In this document: positions 43,599 to 54,235 of the stretch, one piece after another | Layout of the letters: each line of letters starts with the position of its first letter | Position numbering within the stretch: position 1 is the stretch's first letter | Assembly: GCA_963989385.1 (NCBI GenBank) | Contig: OZ022501.1 | Span: 22,096,102 to 22,160,101 of the forward strand | Length of the DNA: 64,000 nucleotides | From: Ctena decussata | Lineage: Eukaryota > Mollusca > Bivalvia > Lucinida > Lucinidae | Reading direction: 5' to 3' | Made by a program: the position numbers and the translations under genes | The notes under the pieces: generated by a model | Database searches by the model: none | What the model was told of the DNA's origin: nothing | The model's input: only the letters and a program-made list of their open reading frames with translations

Positions 43599-44552
43599 AT
43601 GCCTTTTTCTTAATTCTTCCTGTTTCCTTTGTTTCAGTAATTTTGCGAGTCTCTCTTCATCTTGTTTGATCAATATTAATTGCTTTCTCCTTACCATTTC
43701 ATCATTCACTTTCTTCTTTCTTCTTTCCATTGCCATAACTCTTTCCTTCAGCTGACTTTCTTCATATAGCCTTTGCTTGCTCTTGTGTGCCATCATCTCT
43801 GCCTGCAGCTGTAAGGCTTTAACTCTTTCTAGAACATTCTTCCCAAGGCTGCCATCATAATCCTCTGTTTCTGATCTCTCCATTTCAGTTTTCTCGAAAC
43901 TAGAGACAGGCGTGCTACTATCCTTCTTAATAATACTCTTCGGAGCATTTGTAATTGAGTCCTCGACCTTCCTAAGAAAGGTTGGCGTTGAAGGTTTCTC
44001 TGTCGGATGCCTAGAGATTTCTGTCAAGCCTAGACCTCCTTTTACCCCTTCTGCCTTGACCCTTTTCACTTGCTGATCCGTCTCCTCATCTCTATTCTTT
44101 ATAGAGAACTGTTCTAAATAACTTTCAGGTTCTTCATAATCATACACATCTTCATCTTCGTCATACTGGCCTAGCCTATCATCAAACTCATTTCTACCAT
44201 CATTCTGCAGTATTTCTGCTAACTCAAGTCTTCCCTTTCCTTTATCTTTTATCATTTCTTCTACTACTTCTCCTTCATCACGAACATCATCGTCCAGAGC
44301 GTTCATAGACTCTATATATTGCTTAAGTATATCTTCCTCTCTCTCTTCTAATTCACCTGGTCTTTCATCTATATCGAGGCCTATCTGTTCTGTTATTTTG
44401 GTCTTCTCTTTGATTTCTCTGTCCAAACTTTCCTTTAAGCTCTGAAGCTGTCTCTGTCGCCTTTCTAGTTCCAACTGAACTTGTCTTTCATCACGCTTCT
44501 GCTTTCTTATTTCTCTCTCCATCTTCTGTCTTTCGTGAGCAGATCTATCCAT
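43581..44552 (-). CDS. 323-residue coiled-coil protein, element-borne, unknown
   Basis: An intact frame from ATG (MDRSAHERQKMEREIRK). Residues ~3-75 form a highly charged Arg/Gln/Glu/Lys coiled coil. Residues ~75-155 are strongly acidic (EDEDVYDYEEPESY). Residues ~155-235 are Ser/Thr/Lys-rich and probably disordered. Residues ~235-323 form a second basic coiled coil (KERVMAMERRKKKV..KQRKQEELRKRHEKK). There is no zinc knuckle, protease or enzymatic motif. The final residues (KKLT and the stop) fall in the left inverted repeat, so the original C terminus may have been cut off there. Location between inverted ends, low complexity and lack of introns suggest a gag-like or structural protein of the element. 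A host coiled-coil gene captured by it cannot be excluded. I do not recognise a family. Confidence 0.5.
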   Translation of the reverse strand: MDRSAHERQKMEREIRKQKRDERQVQLELERRQRQLQSLKESLDREIKEKTKITEQIGLDIDERPGELEEREEDILKQYIESMNALDDDVRDEGEVVEEMIKDKGKGRLELAEILQNDGRNEFDDRLGQYDEDEDVYDYEEPESYLEQFSIKNRDEETDQQVKRVKAEGVKGGLGLTEISRHPTEKPSTPTFLRKVEDSITNAPKSIIKKDSSTPVSSFEKTEMERSETEDYDGSLGKNVLERVKALQLQAEMMAHKSKQRLYEESQLKERVMAMERRKKKVNDEMVRRKQLILIKQDEERLAKLLKQRKQEELRKRHEKKLT

Positions 44553-44985
44553 GTTCTTCTTCTCCCTTATAGCTTTATATTAACTTTATTTGGTAATACC
44601 TTTTCTGAAGATATCAATTTCTTCAGCTTTTGCTTTGTTTCCAATTAATGGTCAATGACCTAGTTTTTTATGCAGCCAGAACTACTAACTGGGATGCGAT
44701 CAGTTTTTTTTTCTGTTTCCAGAACTTAAAACTGACTTTTACTTCTCTGTGTATGTGTTGTCACTCAGCTTTTTTTAGTAGAGCTGCTAACTACTGTCCG
44801 TGTTAAGTCCAAAGGAGTTGATGATCATTAGTTGTCCTTCAGTCTATCAATGATATTTTTGTTAATGCCAGAAAATTAACTGGTGTCTATGAATGTCTGT
44901 CTTAATATTCACTAATGACAGAAATTGTAACCTCTTTCCAGTCAAAAGTGGCACAGAATGTAATTTTCAAGTGGCATTTCGCACA
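44553..44985. other. Sequence upstream of the coiled-coil frame
   Basis: No recognised feature. It would be the proximal 5' leader if the coiled-coil gene is transcribed from the right. Confidence 0.4.
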
Positions 44986-45975
44986 ACATATCAACCTCTG
45001 CTAAAGTCAACCACAGTTATCAACCTTTGATAATATCCACCCAGCTTATCAACATCTGCAAATGACCAATTCTAAACTTATCAACCTCTGCCAATGTTAG
45101 AGTTTCAAACTTAACATCCTCTTCTAATGATTCTTTCGACCACAATTAACCATGAATCAACTATTTACCTAAGCTGGAATCTAGCTGATTATCACCCTTT
45201 AGAATATATTCAGGTATCAACCACGTGCCTCAACAAATCGGCTTTCAATTATCAACACTGCACTGCAAAACTTGTATATCAATAACAGCTAACCACTAAT
45301 TCAGTCAACACTTATCAGCTGTCAGATCATTAATCAACTATCAACTAACTACTATTTACAAGTAAGCTAACTATCACTCACTAGATTAATGTCAACCTCA
45401 ACTATCAACTACAAATAAACTCACTTCAACTAAGTAGCACCGGTTCACTATATCTAACTCTTGTTGATTCAAGCACTATCAACTTCAAGTTGAAATTCAA
45501 TCAACAATCAACCATCAACCATCAACTACAAAAAGACACGGGTCTAGCTTATCAACCTCCAATATACAGGCCAACTGTAATCAACTTATGAAATTCTGAT
45601 GATCAGTTTCTACTAACAAGAGCTTTAGGTAAATAATCAACCACTAGCAATCACTCAACCATCGACCAACAACTTTTGATAACCATCTGAATTTCACATA
45701 TGCAGACTGAATGTCAACCACCTAGGAGTTTTGATATAACTTATTTGTCCTTATTTTTTTTATTACGATTCTCTTATAGACTAAATGTCAGGCAAGTCTC
45801 TCAACCACCAACCATAAAGCAAATACCATCAACAGTTGATCACTTCACAGAAATTGTCAATGTATTTGTAGCTCTATTCCAGTGGTATTTTGATTAACCG
45901 AACGTATTTTCATTCAGTTGTCAACCCCGACTTCAGAAATCAATTTCCGCGACAAAAATTATCAACTGACTCACC
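44986..45975. repeat. TCAAC-rich cryptic simple sequence
   Basis: Thirty occurrences of TCAAC (mostly ATCAACC/ATCAACT) lie within ~1 kb of plus strand at irregular spacing, while the complementary GTTGA word is almost absent on that strand. The strand is C-rich and G-poor. It reads as (GTTGA)-rich in the direction of the coiled-coil frame. Confidence 0.85.
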
Positions 45976-46194
45976 TTTCCATATGCTTCAAAACTTCGCG
46001 TAGCCCTGAGTATGATTCACTGTTTTTTTTTTTTTTTTTTTTACAGCTTGGCAATGTAGGACTAACTGCAAATATCCCTGTTTTCAAGTTTTTTTTTCTA
46101 ATTTCCACTAACCATGTTTATTTATTTCTCTGCGTTTTTATTTATTTATCTATTTTATTTTATTGTGTGTGTGAGCAGTGGTTTTATCCTTATT

Positions 46195-46520
46195 AATTTT
46201 TAGAAGTATACCTCCGGTGTTTATAAAATATTGGTGTGCCTTAGTAATTTTAAGGTGTATACTTCAGGTCTTTATTCAGTATTTTATACCTTACTTATTT
46301 CTAACAGTGTACTTCAGGTATGTTTAGTATGTTGTACCTTATTAATTTTTAACAGTATACATCAGATTTGATTGTACCGTTTTCCACCTTTATAATTTCT
46401 AGCAGTATACTTCGGATAGAAATATAGTATTTTTATACCTCGGTTATTTTAAGCAGTTTACTTCGGATATGTATCTCGTATCTGATCCCTTTGTAATTTT
46501 TAGCAGTATATCCCGGATAA
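46195..46520. repeat. ~60-bp tandem repeat, five to six units
   Basis: Units share TAATTTTTA(G/A)(C/A)AGTATACTTCGGAT and TA(T/G)TTTTATACCT. They start near 46195, 46245, 46300, 46347, 46400, 46445 and 46495 with indels. Confidence 0.75.
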
Positions 46521-46725
46521 CTTTTTTTTTCGCAAAATATATTTAGTTTTTTTTTGGTTAACTGAACAATACACAGAAATAAATTTCCATGGTTCACATG
46601 TGTCAGTTCTTTTATTTTCTCAGTATCCTTCTTTTTTTTTTTTTTTTCGCGAAGTATATTTAGGTTTCATTAACTGACCAATACACAGAAATTAATTTCC
46701 ATGGTTCACATGTGTCAGCTTATTT
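46520..46725. repeat. ~115-bp direct duplication
   Basis: A T-run, TCGCAAAATATATTTAG, GAACAATACACAGAAATAAA and TTTCCATGGTTCACATGTGTCAG (46520-46605) repeats at 46633-46718 with few changes. Confidence 0.85.
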
Positions 46726-47317
46726 TAGGGAGTCGTGACGACTAATTCATACACAGAATTTTAAATATTCGCTTATCGCAAAAATATTTTTCTGTGACTA
46801 ATTGAATTATTTGTCAGTCACTGTTTTAATGGGTCACCTGTGGCAAATTCAGAAACAGAATAGAAGATTCTGCTGTAAACTGAATTTATTTCGTGCCACT
46901 ATAATGAGCACTTACCATGTGGTACCAAGGGAATGATACATTTTGGGGGAAGAGCTTTTTGCAGATCAGCTGAGCTTTCTAGAACAAAAGCGATGAAAAT
47001 GTCGCGATGCCTTCCACTTGAAAATATAATTTCCTGAAAATTTTACAGTATTCCAGGATAATCAATTTTCAAACGCATTCTGTATTGTTGAAAAGAGAGA
47101 GAGAGAAAAAAAAATATGTATGAGCTACTGTGATAAATCTTGAAAACAGAGTTGTTTTCAAGCTGAAGCTGAAGTAATAAATGAATACAATGTATTCTAT
47201 TACATTTGTAGTAGTACTTCACAATAAACTTTAATTCAGTTTAATTAAAGTGATTGTGTCTTACTATATATGATGTAGTAGCTCAGAGATTTGAGGAAAA
47301 GAGAAAAAAAAATCAAT
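46726..47317. other. Unannotated AT-rich sequence
   Basis: A short (GA)n stretch at 47093-47104. No gene seen. Confidence 0.4.
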
Positions 47318-47400
47318 GCACTGGCCGGTATTCGAACCACCGCGAGACACAAACTTATAGTTTACAAGACTTGCCTCTGTTCCATTACGCTATGGCCCCG
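47318..47400 (-). repeat. tRNA-Thr-like sequence (pseudogene or SINE head)
   Basis: The reverse strand begins GGGGCCATAGCGTAATGGAA. It has a CTTGTAA anticodon loop (TGT, threonine-like) and a B box GGTTCGAATACC. The anticodon stem and T stem carry mismatches, and the acceptor 3' strand GGCCAGTGC pairs imperfectly. Confidence 0.5.
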
Positions 47401-47912
47401 TTAGCTGACAGAGAGGAATTTATCAGGTATATAACCTTTACACTGTCGCTAATCTAATGTAATTGTGTGTATGCACGCGGAACGATCAAAGCGCGGGAAA
47501 TTTACCTTACAGCGTGAGGTGACATATGGAGCACATGGTACTTTTTCAAGAACAGTTTCAGAATTTGGCGTTTGGGAAGCAAATTCTTTTGTATTTGAGG
47601 ATTAGCAGTTTTACAGGGAAGTCAATTTAAGATGTTGAATTGAGACTTTGCTGTCAGGGCGGGGTTGGCTTATTGGATGATAGGATATTGGTCACGGAAA
47701 AAGGCTATCGGATTTGGCGGAGACCTGGACAGGAGAGCAGGGTTGACAGAAGTGGACTAACCCAGTGATCGACCAAGAGAAATTAACTGTCACTATGCCA
47801 TCATACTTTCATTCTTACAGCCTGCTGAGGGGTGATGTATGATTAAAATCTGATAGATGATATGATGAGAAAAAGATGATTGGCGATGAACAGTATTTAC
47901 AGATGCGTACTA
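47401..47912. other. Unannotated sequence
   Basis: No coding or repeat structure recognised between the tRNA-like sequence and the TA-flanked element. Confidence 0.4.
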
Positions 47913-49565
47913 TAGGAGGTTTTAGGGATTCCCATTATGACGTAAATCTGGCGCATGCGCACAGAGCTGGCCGTCAATTCATCGGCCAGTACTATGTTTC
48001 ACAGTGCAAAATGCAGATTTTCATCGTGCGAAAATCAGTTTATCTGTGGTAGTAAACCGTATTTTTTTAAAAGAATATTCAGACTCTTATCTTTTAATAT
48101 GTTTTCGCTCATTTTCATAATATTTCGACAGTAGATCACAGAATTTGATCTTATTTAATACGGAATTCTAACACGGCGCATGATAATCCAAGGTAGAAAT
48201 TCTTTCGTTAAACGCCGGAATTTTTCTACATTAGAGAGATAAACATGCTGTTTTGTATAGCTTATTTATTTCTTAAGTTCTTAATAAGTTTGAAACAAAA
48301 GTGTAAAATAAATATGAAACTTTATAAAAAAAAATTCAGTCACGTTCAGAGAGGAATGTAAAATGGGCACAGCACTGCCGACAGGAAAGACTTCAGTTGC
48401 TAAATTTGTTGGATTTGTCGCTGTATAATTAAGTTGCGAAAATGAAAACAGTAGTAAATTAACTTACATTAAATGTTATCCACTAAGAACATACTGTTTT
48501 AAATTAGAAGAATAATAAATTACTTTGTGAACAGTAGAGCACATCGTTAGTCGCATCGGCAATTCATTACCGAGTTAATCTATTCCAATCTATGTTCAGC
48601 AAGACCACATTCTGAGACGGATTTTCCCGTGTCATACATGTACATCAAAGCACCGACAAGATACATACATCTACGAAGTGTGAAATACTTAAAATTTTAC
48701 TTACTCCTATATTAAAATCTTATACGATTATGTCAGTTAAGTTAACAATTAAGGATTATCTAATTAGACACTTTGAACCCGCCTATTCAGTCAGTCACAA
48801 CTGAATGTTTAAAAGACATCTGTTACATTTTAATTGATATAATTTAAATCCAGTGAACAACTTCTATTTCATAAACGTGATCACGTTTTTTCCGGATTGT
48901 GGAGGAAATCAGCGCCGAGCAGCCAAATCCGATGACACCCAACTTTTTCACATTATTTTTCCCGGCGATCAGCTTTTGCAAATAGACATGTAAAAAGCAC
49001 AAATGACAATACATTATTTTTTAAAAAATATATATTAATTACGAGCTGAGTTAAAAATATTTTTTGGAAGGAATTTTCCTGCGCACGCCATAGAAATTTC
49101 CGGGCAGCTCGTCGCCTTCATTGTTTAAAGACTAACATTGACGATATTTCTCGTTGGCCACTGGATTATTATTATTATTATCCTCATCATTATTATTATC
49201 ATTATTATTATTTATCATATAATACTTTAAAAGAAGAGAAACTCTCTCTAGTAGTTAACGGATATCTTTATCGAAAAAGATGAAATAAATAAATTTCAAA
49301 AATGTTAATATAGATCCTAAAAAGAATCAAATAAATTAATTTTAAAAATGCTAATATGTATCAAAATCATAATAAAATAGTTTATCATGCATAATTTTAA
49401 TATAAACTAATTATTTTTACCATTTATTATCAAAAAGCATCACTACACCACATTAAATTGGCATAGAAACATTGGGTTTCAATAGTAACTCTCGGCCAGG
49501 TTGACGGCCAGGGCTATCCCGAGTCTATTTATAGAACCGGAAGTGCGTCACGATAAAACCTCCTA
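47913..49565. mobile_element. TA-flanked element with TAGGAGGTTTTA ends
   Basis: TAGGAGGTTTTA at the left and TAAAACCTCCTA at the right are perfect inverses, each flanked by TA (47911-47912, 49566-49567). Inner sequence GCTGGCCGTCAATTC is answered by GGTTGACGGCCAGGGCT near 49500, so the pairing continues loosely inward. It contains an (ATT)n microsatellite at about 49165-49220. No open frame of useful length is present. The TA duplication points to a Tc1/mariner-type non-autonomous element. Confidence 0.65.
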
Positions 49566-49567
49566 TA

Positions 49568-50173
49568 GACAGACCCGACCAGTACGCGGACACTACCAGT
49601 ACGCGGACACTTTTGTGTTTGGCATCAAATAAACTCTAAGATACTTTTTAAATTCAACTGATTTTGTGACATTTTTTCAAGGCGCCATTTCTTTATCTTT
49701 TTATCATTCACTTTTGCATTTACACTACACAGTTACGAATTTGCAGGGCTGATGCAGACCGGTATCATGATCGATGCTTCAGTTTGACTGCGCCGAACAC
49801 GCAAACAGGGAAAGCAAACAGCCTTGTGTCCATATGAAATCAGAACAACCCTTTACGATATTAATACGTTTTTGTTAACTCCATATATCAATAATTTAAT
49901 TAGTCTTGCAGTGTATAAATGCCATCTCGGTTTACTCAGATTCTAAGGTGTCCGCGTACTGGTATGATAAGCCTGTTTGTAACAGCGAATGGCATAACCT
50001 CAACAGCGTTACGTTGCGCATGCGCAGATAATTTTTCCACGTGTTCCTTTTGCCTATATTTAGCACAAGGATTTTCCTAAATTGCGTGCCCATCTGGTAG
50101 TCTGGAACACGTTGGAGTCTTAAACACCAGGTAAAGCACCCTTAAAAGTGTCCGCGTACTGATCGGGCCTGTC
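49568..50173. mobile_element. TA-flanked element with GACAGRCCCGAYCAGTACGC ends
   Basis: The left end GACAGACCCGACCAGTACGC and the inverse of the right end GACAGGCCCGATCAGTACGC continue through GGACACT (27 bp, two mismatches). TA flanks both sides (49566-49567, 50174-50175). CAGTACGCGGACAC is repeated once more inside each end (49598, and inverted near 49947). The left TA is shared with the previous element, so one inserted beside the other. Confidence 0.75.
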
Positions 50174-50840
50174 TATTCAATACGGCGGAACGCTCAAAAG
50201 TAAACAGTCGAGTGGATGTGTCATGGTGCACCTGTGTCTATCTCTGCATGCGGACCCGGATCAGACGGCTTTTGTTCGCTTAATTTTATGGATCTAGGCA
50301 GAGAAACCACACACGTTATACCTCATCGAGACGCATGTTTACTTCAGGTACCGTCTTGCAATGTGAAAGTCTTATGTCAAGTAATACCTTTGAAAAGTAA
50401 TGCCTATGTTTAAGCAAGGTGGAAATGTAAAAGGTTCCTACCGTAACAAGAATGTTCCATCCATCCTTAAACGAATCACAATGTGTCACATGATCAGAAA
50501 CGTTAAGTTATTTACACAGTTCAAGACCGAGGTACACGATCTTGTCAAGTCACTAAGATGCTGATGAACACAGTTTCGAAGTCCGTTGCTGAATCGGTAG
50601 GGTCACTCCATTGTGATCACAGTCGATGTCAACGAATTAAGCGTGGGCCCACTTCGAATGAAGAAACACGTGTTCAGATGTAAACAAACAGAGTTCCGGA
50701 ACTGAGTATGACGTCACCAAACGTGAATATCCGGATCATCCGCAGTAGATGAAGGGAATGTCCCAGTAATGGCTATGGCATCTCGTTGTCACGTGCGTGC
50801 AACGTTGGCAATTTCACGCTGGCCACCAATTTATCGCGGG
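50174..50840. other. Interior of the 8.3-kb element, no gene seen
   Basis: Higher GC than its surroundings, with several CACGTG/ACGT words. On the minus strand, TGGTGGCCAGCGTGAAAT at 50812-50828 resembles a retroelement primer-binding site. Confidence 0.35.
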
Positions 50841-50904
50841 GTATGGGCTGAATTTGAATATTCTGAGCCGACCCGAGGGTTCTTTAATTACCAAAACCAA
50901 GCCT

Positions 50905-50985
50905 GCAAATATATTGCAAAATATATTTAATAGAGAGACATATACGAGGTGTGTTTTGTATGATGACGAGTAGATGACTGCGCCT
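50905..50985. repeat. Internal direct copy of part of the right inverted repeat
   Basis: CCTGCAAATATATTGCAAAA through ATGACGAGTAGATGACTG (~78 bp) is identical to 51271-51348, giving a direct repeat inside the right end of the element. Confidence 0.9.
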
Positions 50986-51170
50986 GAAAAACACAAATAC
51001 ATAGAATACAAACAAGTCACACAAAGCATACATGGACGTAAAAGACTTTATGAACAATGCATAAATATGGATGGATGGTAGAACCCTAGTTTCAGACAAT
51101 GACATGCGTTTTCCACCTTGCTGACGTCACCACCAAACAGAAGGAAAAGAGAGCTTTTCCATAGAAATAT

Positions 51171-51539
51171 AGAAAAAACTTACTTAAATACCATGAAACT
51201 GAACGCACTTCATGAATCCTAAGAATATGCTAATTAATGCCAAATGAATGAAGTAAATGAGCTACATACCTGCAAATATATTGCAAAATATATTTAATAG
51301 AGAGACATATACGAGGTGTGTTTTGTATGATGACGAGTAGATGACTGAACGCATCAGCGCTTAACACAGGTGAATACATAATTCACACTGGACATCCCTA
51401 CACCCACTACAGACACACCCAACATCTAGTATAAGAGGAGGCGGAGAACCGGGTCGGGAACAAGGCTATAGGGAAGACCATGTAGAGAAAGGTAGTTTAA
51501 ATAAGGGCTTCAATGAAAGCCTTATTTTACCCTGTGACA
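51171..51539 (-). repeat. Right terminal inverted repeat of the 8.3-kb element
   Basis: Inverse of 43229-43598, ending CCCTGTGACA and followed by TTTA. Confidence 0.85.
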
Positions 51540-51568
51540 TTTATAAGGAAAAAATTTCAGCAAAAATG

Positions 51569-51572
51569 CACG

Positions 51573-51603
<31 letters not shown>
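51569..51603. repeat. (ATCT)n microsatellite
   Basis: Eight to nine ATCT units just outside the right inverted repeat, in the same orientation as the one at 43158-43192. Confidence 0.95.
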
Positions 51604-51824
51604 ATTATAATGTATTAATTTCAGCTTTCTTTCCATATATGTCCTAAAACTACTACTCTTTTCCCCGAGTAATACCTCTACTCTAGGACAAAAAGAGCAC
51701 CTTTAATAAGCCCCTTTAATCACCTTATTTGTGAAAACATCTTAATACCTTTCAACACCTGTACAAACATTCTTTAACACCTTTTCCTTTCCTGTACAAA
51801 CAATAAAATACCGAAACGTCATTT

Positions 51825-51826
<2 letters not shown>

Positions 51827-51888
<62 letters not shown>
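51827..51888. repeat. (AT)n microsatellite with ACCGAAACG flanks
   Basis: About 30 AT units. ATACCGAAACG precedes it (51810) and CGTTTCGGTAT follows it (51892, 51912), so the AT tract is the loop of a short inverted repeat. Confidence 0.9.
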
Positions 51889-51892
<4 letters not shown>

Positions 51893-51939
51893 CGTTTCGG
51901 TATTTCTAGTTCGTTTCGGTATTTCGGTACGTGTCGGTA

Positions 51940-52997
51940 AATACAGTCACCGCCCCAAGAAACCGGTGTAGCAGAAAATCATCCGAGTTATGAAAATCAC
52001 GAAGAACCAATTGCTCGAAACGGAAATTCGCTAAACAGAACTTTTGCCGAACGTGTGAGCTTATAAAAGGGTATTCAGCATATAAACTTATGCTTGATGA
52101 TGTTCAGATATATATAATTGAAATATGTTTCCAGGCTTTCCGTTGCAGTTCCAGGTAGAAAAATATTAAAGAATGACAGTCGTTCTGTACCATGGAAGAT
52201 TCGTACCCCAGTCGATTCGTACCCAGCTCTGGACATTTGGTACCCTTACACTGGTCCAAAGCACTAGTCGATTTGAACCTATTTTTTATGTCTCACCAAA
52301 GGTGATTGTGTGTTGGGTGGGGAACATAGTGGTTTCAGAAATTCAATGCAGATGTCAAACATCTGTGTCATTTCTCCTTAAAGAAGAAACAAGTCAGTGT
52401 GACAGATTGTATCGTGACGTCATATATTATCGCCACTCATATGTTTTCGATACCTTCCTTTAGGTCGCGAGATATTCATAGATATTACGTCATTTGGTCA
52501 CGTTGACCTTCGATCCTGTAGACTGATTCGATCCTGTAGACTGAAGCTTTGCCGCCAACTCAGTGAAAAAAATCAAATAAACATGCTTAGAATCAAAGCA
52601 AGATCACTGTACTTACAATACAACATGTAATTTGTTCATTTTCACTTATATCCATATTTCTTGGCCATAAATTCATTGAAAATTCCACTTTTGAAATGTC
52701 TGCAACTATGGACACTTTCCTGTCTGTTTATTTACTCTATGGGGCTATACCTTGAACTTCTGGGGCTCCAAATGAAGAACGACGTTCTTTTTAGCCCACC
52801 CTCTTACATTTACTCGTGTTGCACTATAATTACTGGTATGATCTGGTTACTCTTTGTTGATAAATCCTCTTGGATGAATAAAAATCCTCTTGAATAAAAA
52901 TAACTGGTAATTGTCGCTTCCGGGAATATTACTATAAGTCAAACTGTTAAAAACACTGACTGCCATTTATACTGTTACTAATACTCATGTAAAGGAT
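51940..52997. other. Unannotated sequence
   Basis: ATTCGTACCC recurs at 52198 and 52216, and CGATCCTGTAGACTGA recurs at 52510 and 52529. No supported gene; the 96-codon frame at 52173-52463 shows no domain. Confidence 0.4.
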
Positions 52998-53402
52998 ATG
53001 GTTAAAAGATACCTGTTACAATTGAAACCAGGAAAGTCCATGGGAGTAGATAACATACATCCAGCTATTTTGAAGAATTTATCTGAGGTTTTTGCTAAAC
53101 CATTGACTGAAATTTTTCAGACTTCTATTGAGTCGGGCAAGTTGCCTTGTGACTGGAAAGATGCTTGTGTTACGCCGTTGTTCAAGAAGGGATCGAAAGT
53201 CGAGCCAGGAAATTATCGTCCAGTGAGTTTGACGTCAATAGTTTGTAAAGTGTTGGAGAAAATGATTAGAAAACATATAATTGACCACCTGTATAACAAC
53301 AGTTTTATATCTAATTATCAGTATGGCTTCCGGTCGGGTCGGTCATGTGTTCTCCAGTTATTGGATGTTCTCGAGGACAATAGAACAGGCTGCAGCGAGT
53401 GA
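52998..53402 (+). pseudogene. Non-LTR reverse transcriptase fragment
   Basis: A 134-codon frame covering the N-terminal part of the RT domain. KPGKSMGVDNIHPAIL is followed by FKKGSKVEPGNYRPVSLTS, CKVLEKMIRKHI and ISNYQYGFRSGRSC, the order found in CR1/Jockey/RTE-type ORF2 proteins. The catalytic FADD region and everything downstream are absent: the frame stops at 53402 and continues into unrelated DNA. There is no endonuclease upstream. The intact frame over this stretch suggests a relatively recent, both-ends-truncated copy. Confidence 0.85.
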
Positions 53403-54235
53403 CTGTGTTGGATTTCAAAAGTACGGAAGTGCAAACGTACCATAGGTCCTTATCATACAATATAGGGAATTTGATTTTTTTTCTTGTTTTCAGCTCACAC
53501 CTGTTATTGCTGCTGAAAAGCTACTTAGATTTTATTACAATTTAAATTCAATGTATATTTATTGTAGAGTGTTCCAGGTGTGAACTACATGTTCTAGACA
53601 GTATGGGGCGTCTATCTGTTTCTAAAAAACGAATGATTTTCAACACCATGCTCTCAATAAATTTGTAGCAGTATCTATTTTAGCAAGTTTTGTAACATAC
53701 CTTTTTCATTAATGGGTAAAGTGAGCTTACAAAAACAAAGAAGAAAGTAACAGACGATTTTCATCACAAAAATGAATGGTTTTAATACCCCACCGCAGAT
53801 TTTGTTGTTACACTTACACAGCGCGTGTCAATTTAGATATGCAAATGAGTATCGATAGCATATGACGCACTATTTCATTGGTCAATTTCAAAGGTCATGT
53901 TTCTGGGTCAAGTAGCAAAACAGTCGGCGCGGAAAATGGCGTGTTTTCACCAAGAATAAAGAGGGAAAAGGCGAAGTTTCACGCATACAAGACAAATATA
54001 TGTTGACGTTGCTGTGTTGCTTATAGACCGGGATACTTTATTAAGGTATCGATAACACATGAGCCCAGGATACCCACCATATTTGCAAGAATCAGTGGGT
54101 GGAATTTTTCCAAACTTGCATGGCTTCACCTACGGGACAAGCCAAAGAGTTGATTAGGTGTTGGTGACTTTGACCTTATTGTCAGGGTCACAGGACGATA
54201 AATTGCATTTGTTTAAGTTGAAGTAGCCAGGAATT
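53403..54235. other. Unannotated sequence
   Basis: No gene, RNA or clear repeat structure seen. Confidence 0.4.

Larger units (their letters stand above)
43229..51539. mobile_element. 8.3-kb element with ~370-bp TGTCA...TGACA inverted ends
   Basis: 43229-43598 (starting TGTCACAGGGTAAAATAAGG) is repeated inverted at 51171-51539 at better than ~95% identity by eye. TTTA directly precedes the left end and follows the right end, a possible 4-bp target duplication. Ends of the TGTNR type with a 4-bp duplication fit the Ginger/TDD DNA transposons, whose transposase resembles retroviral integrase. No transposase was found, so the copy would be non-autonomous. Inside are a coiled-coil frame (43581-44552), a TCAAC-rich kilobase, tandem repeats and two TA-flanked elements (47913-50173). 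An LTR retrotransposon with one inverted LTR is the main alternative: a TGGTGGCCAGCGTGAAAT primer-site-like sequence lies on the minus strand at 50812-50828. Confidence 0.6.

Noticed and set aside
50812..51539. A complete minus-strand LTR with primer-binding site
   Set aside because: The start TGTCACAG is clear, but no CA end is found before TGGTGGCC, and the partner copy is inverted, not direct. Kept only as an alternative reading.
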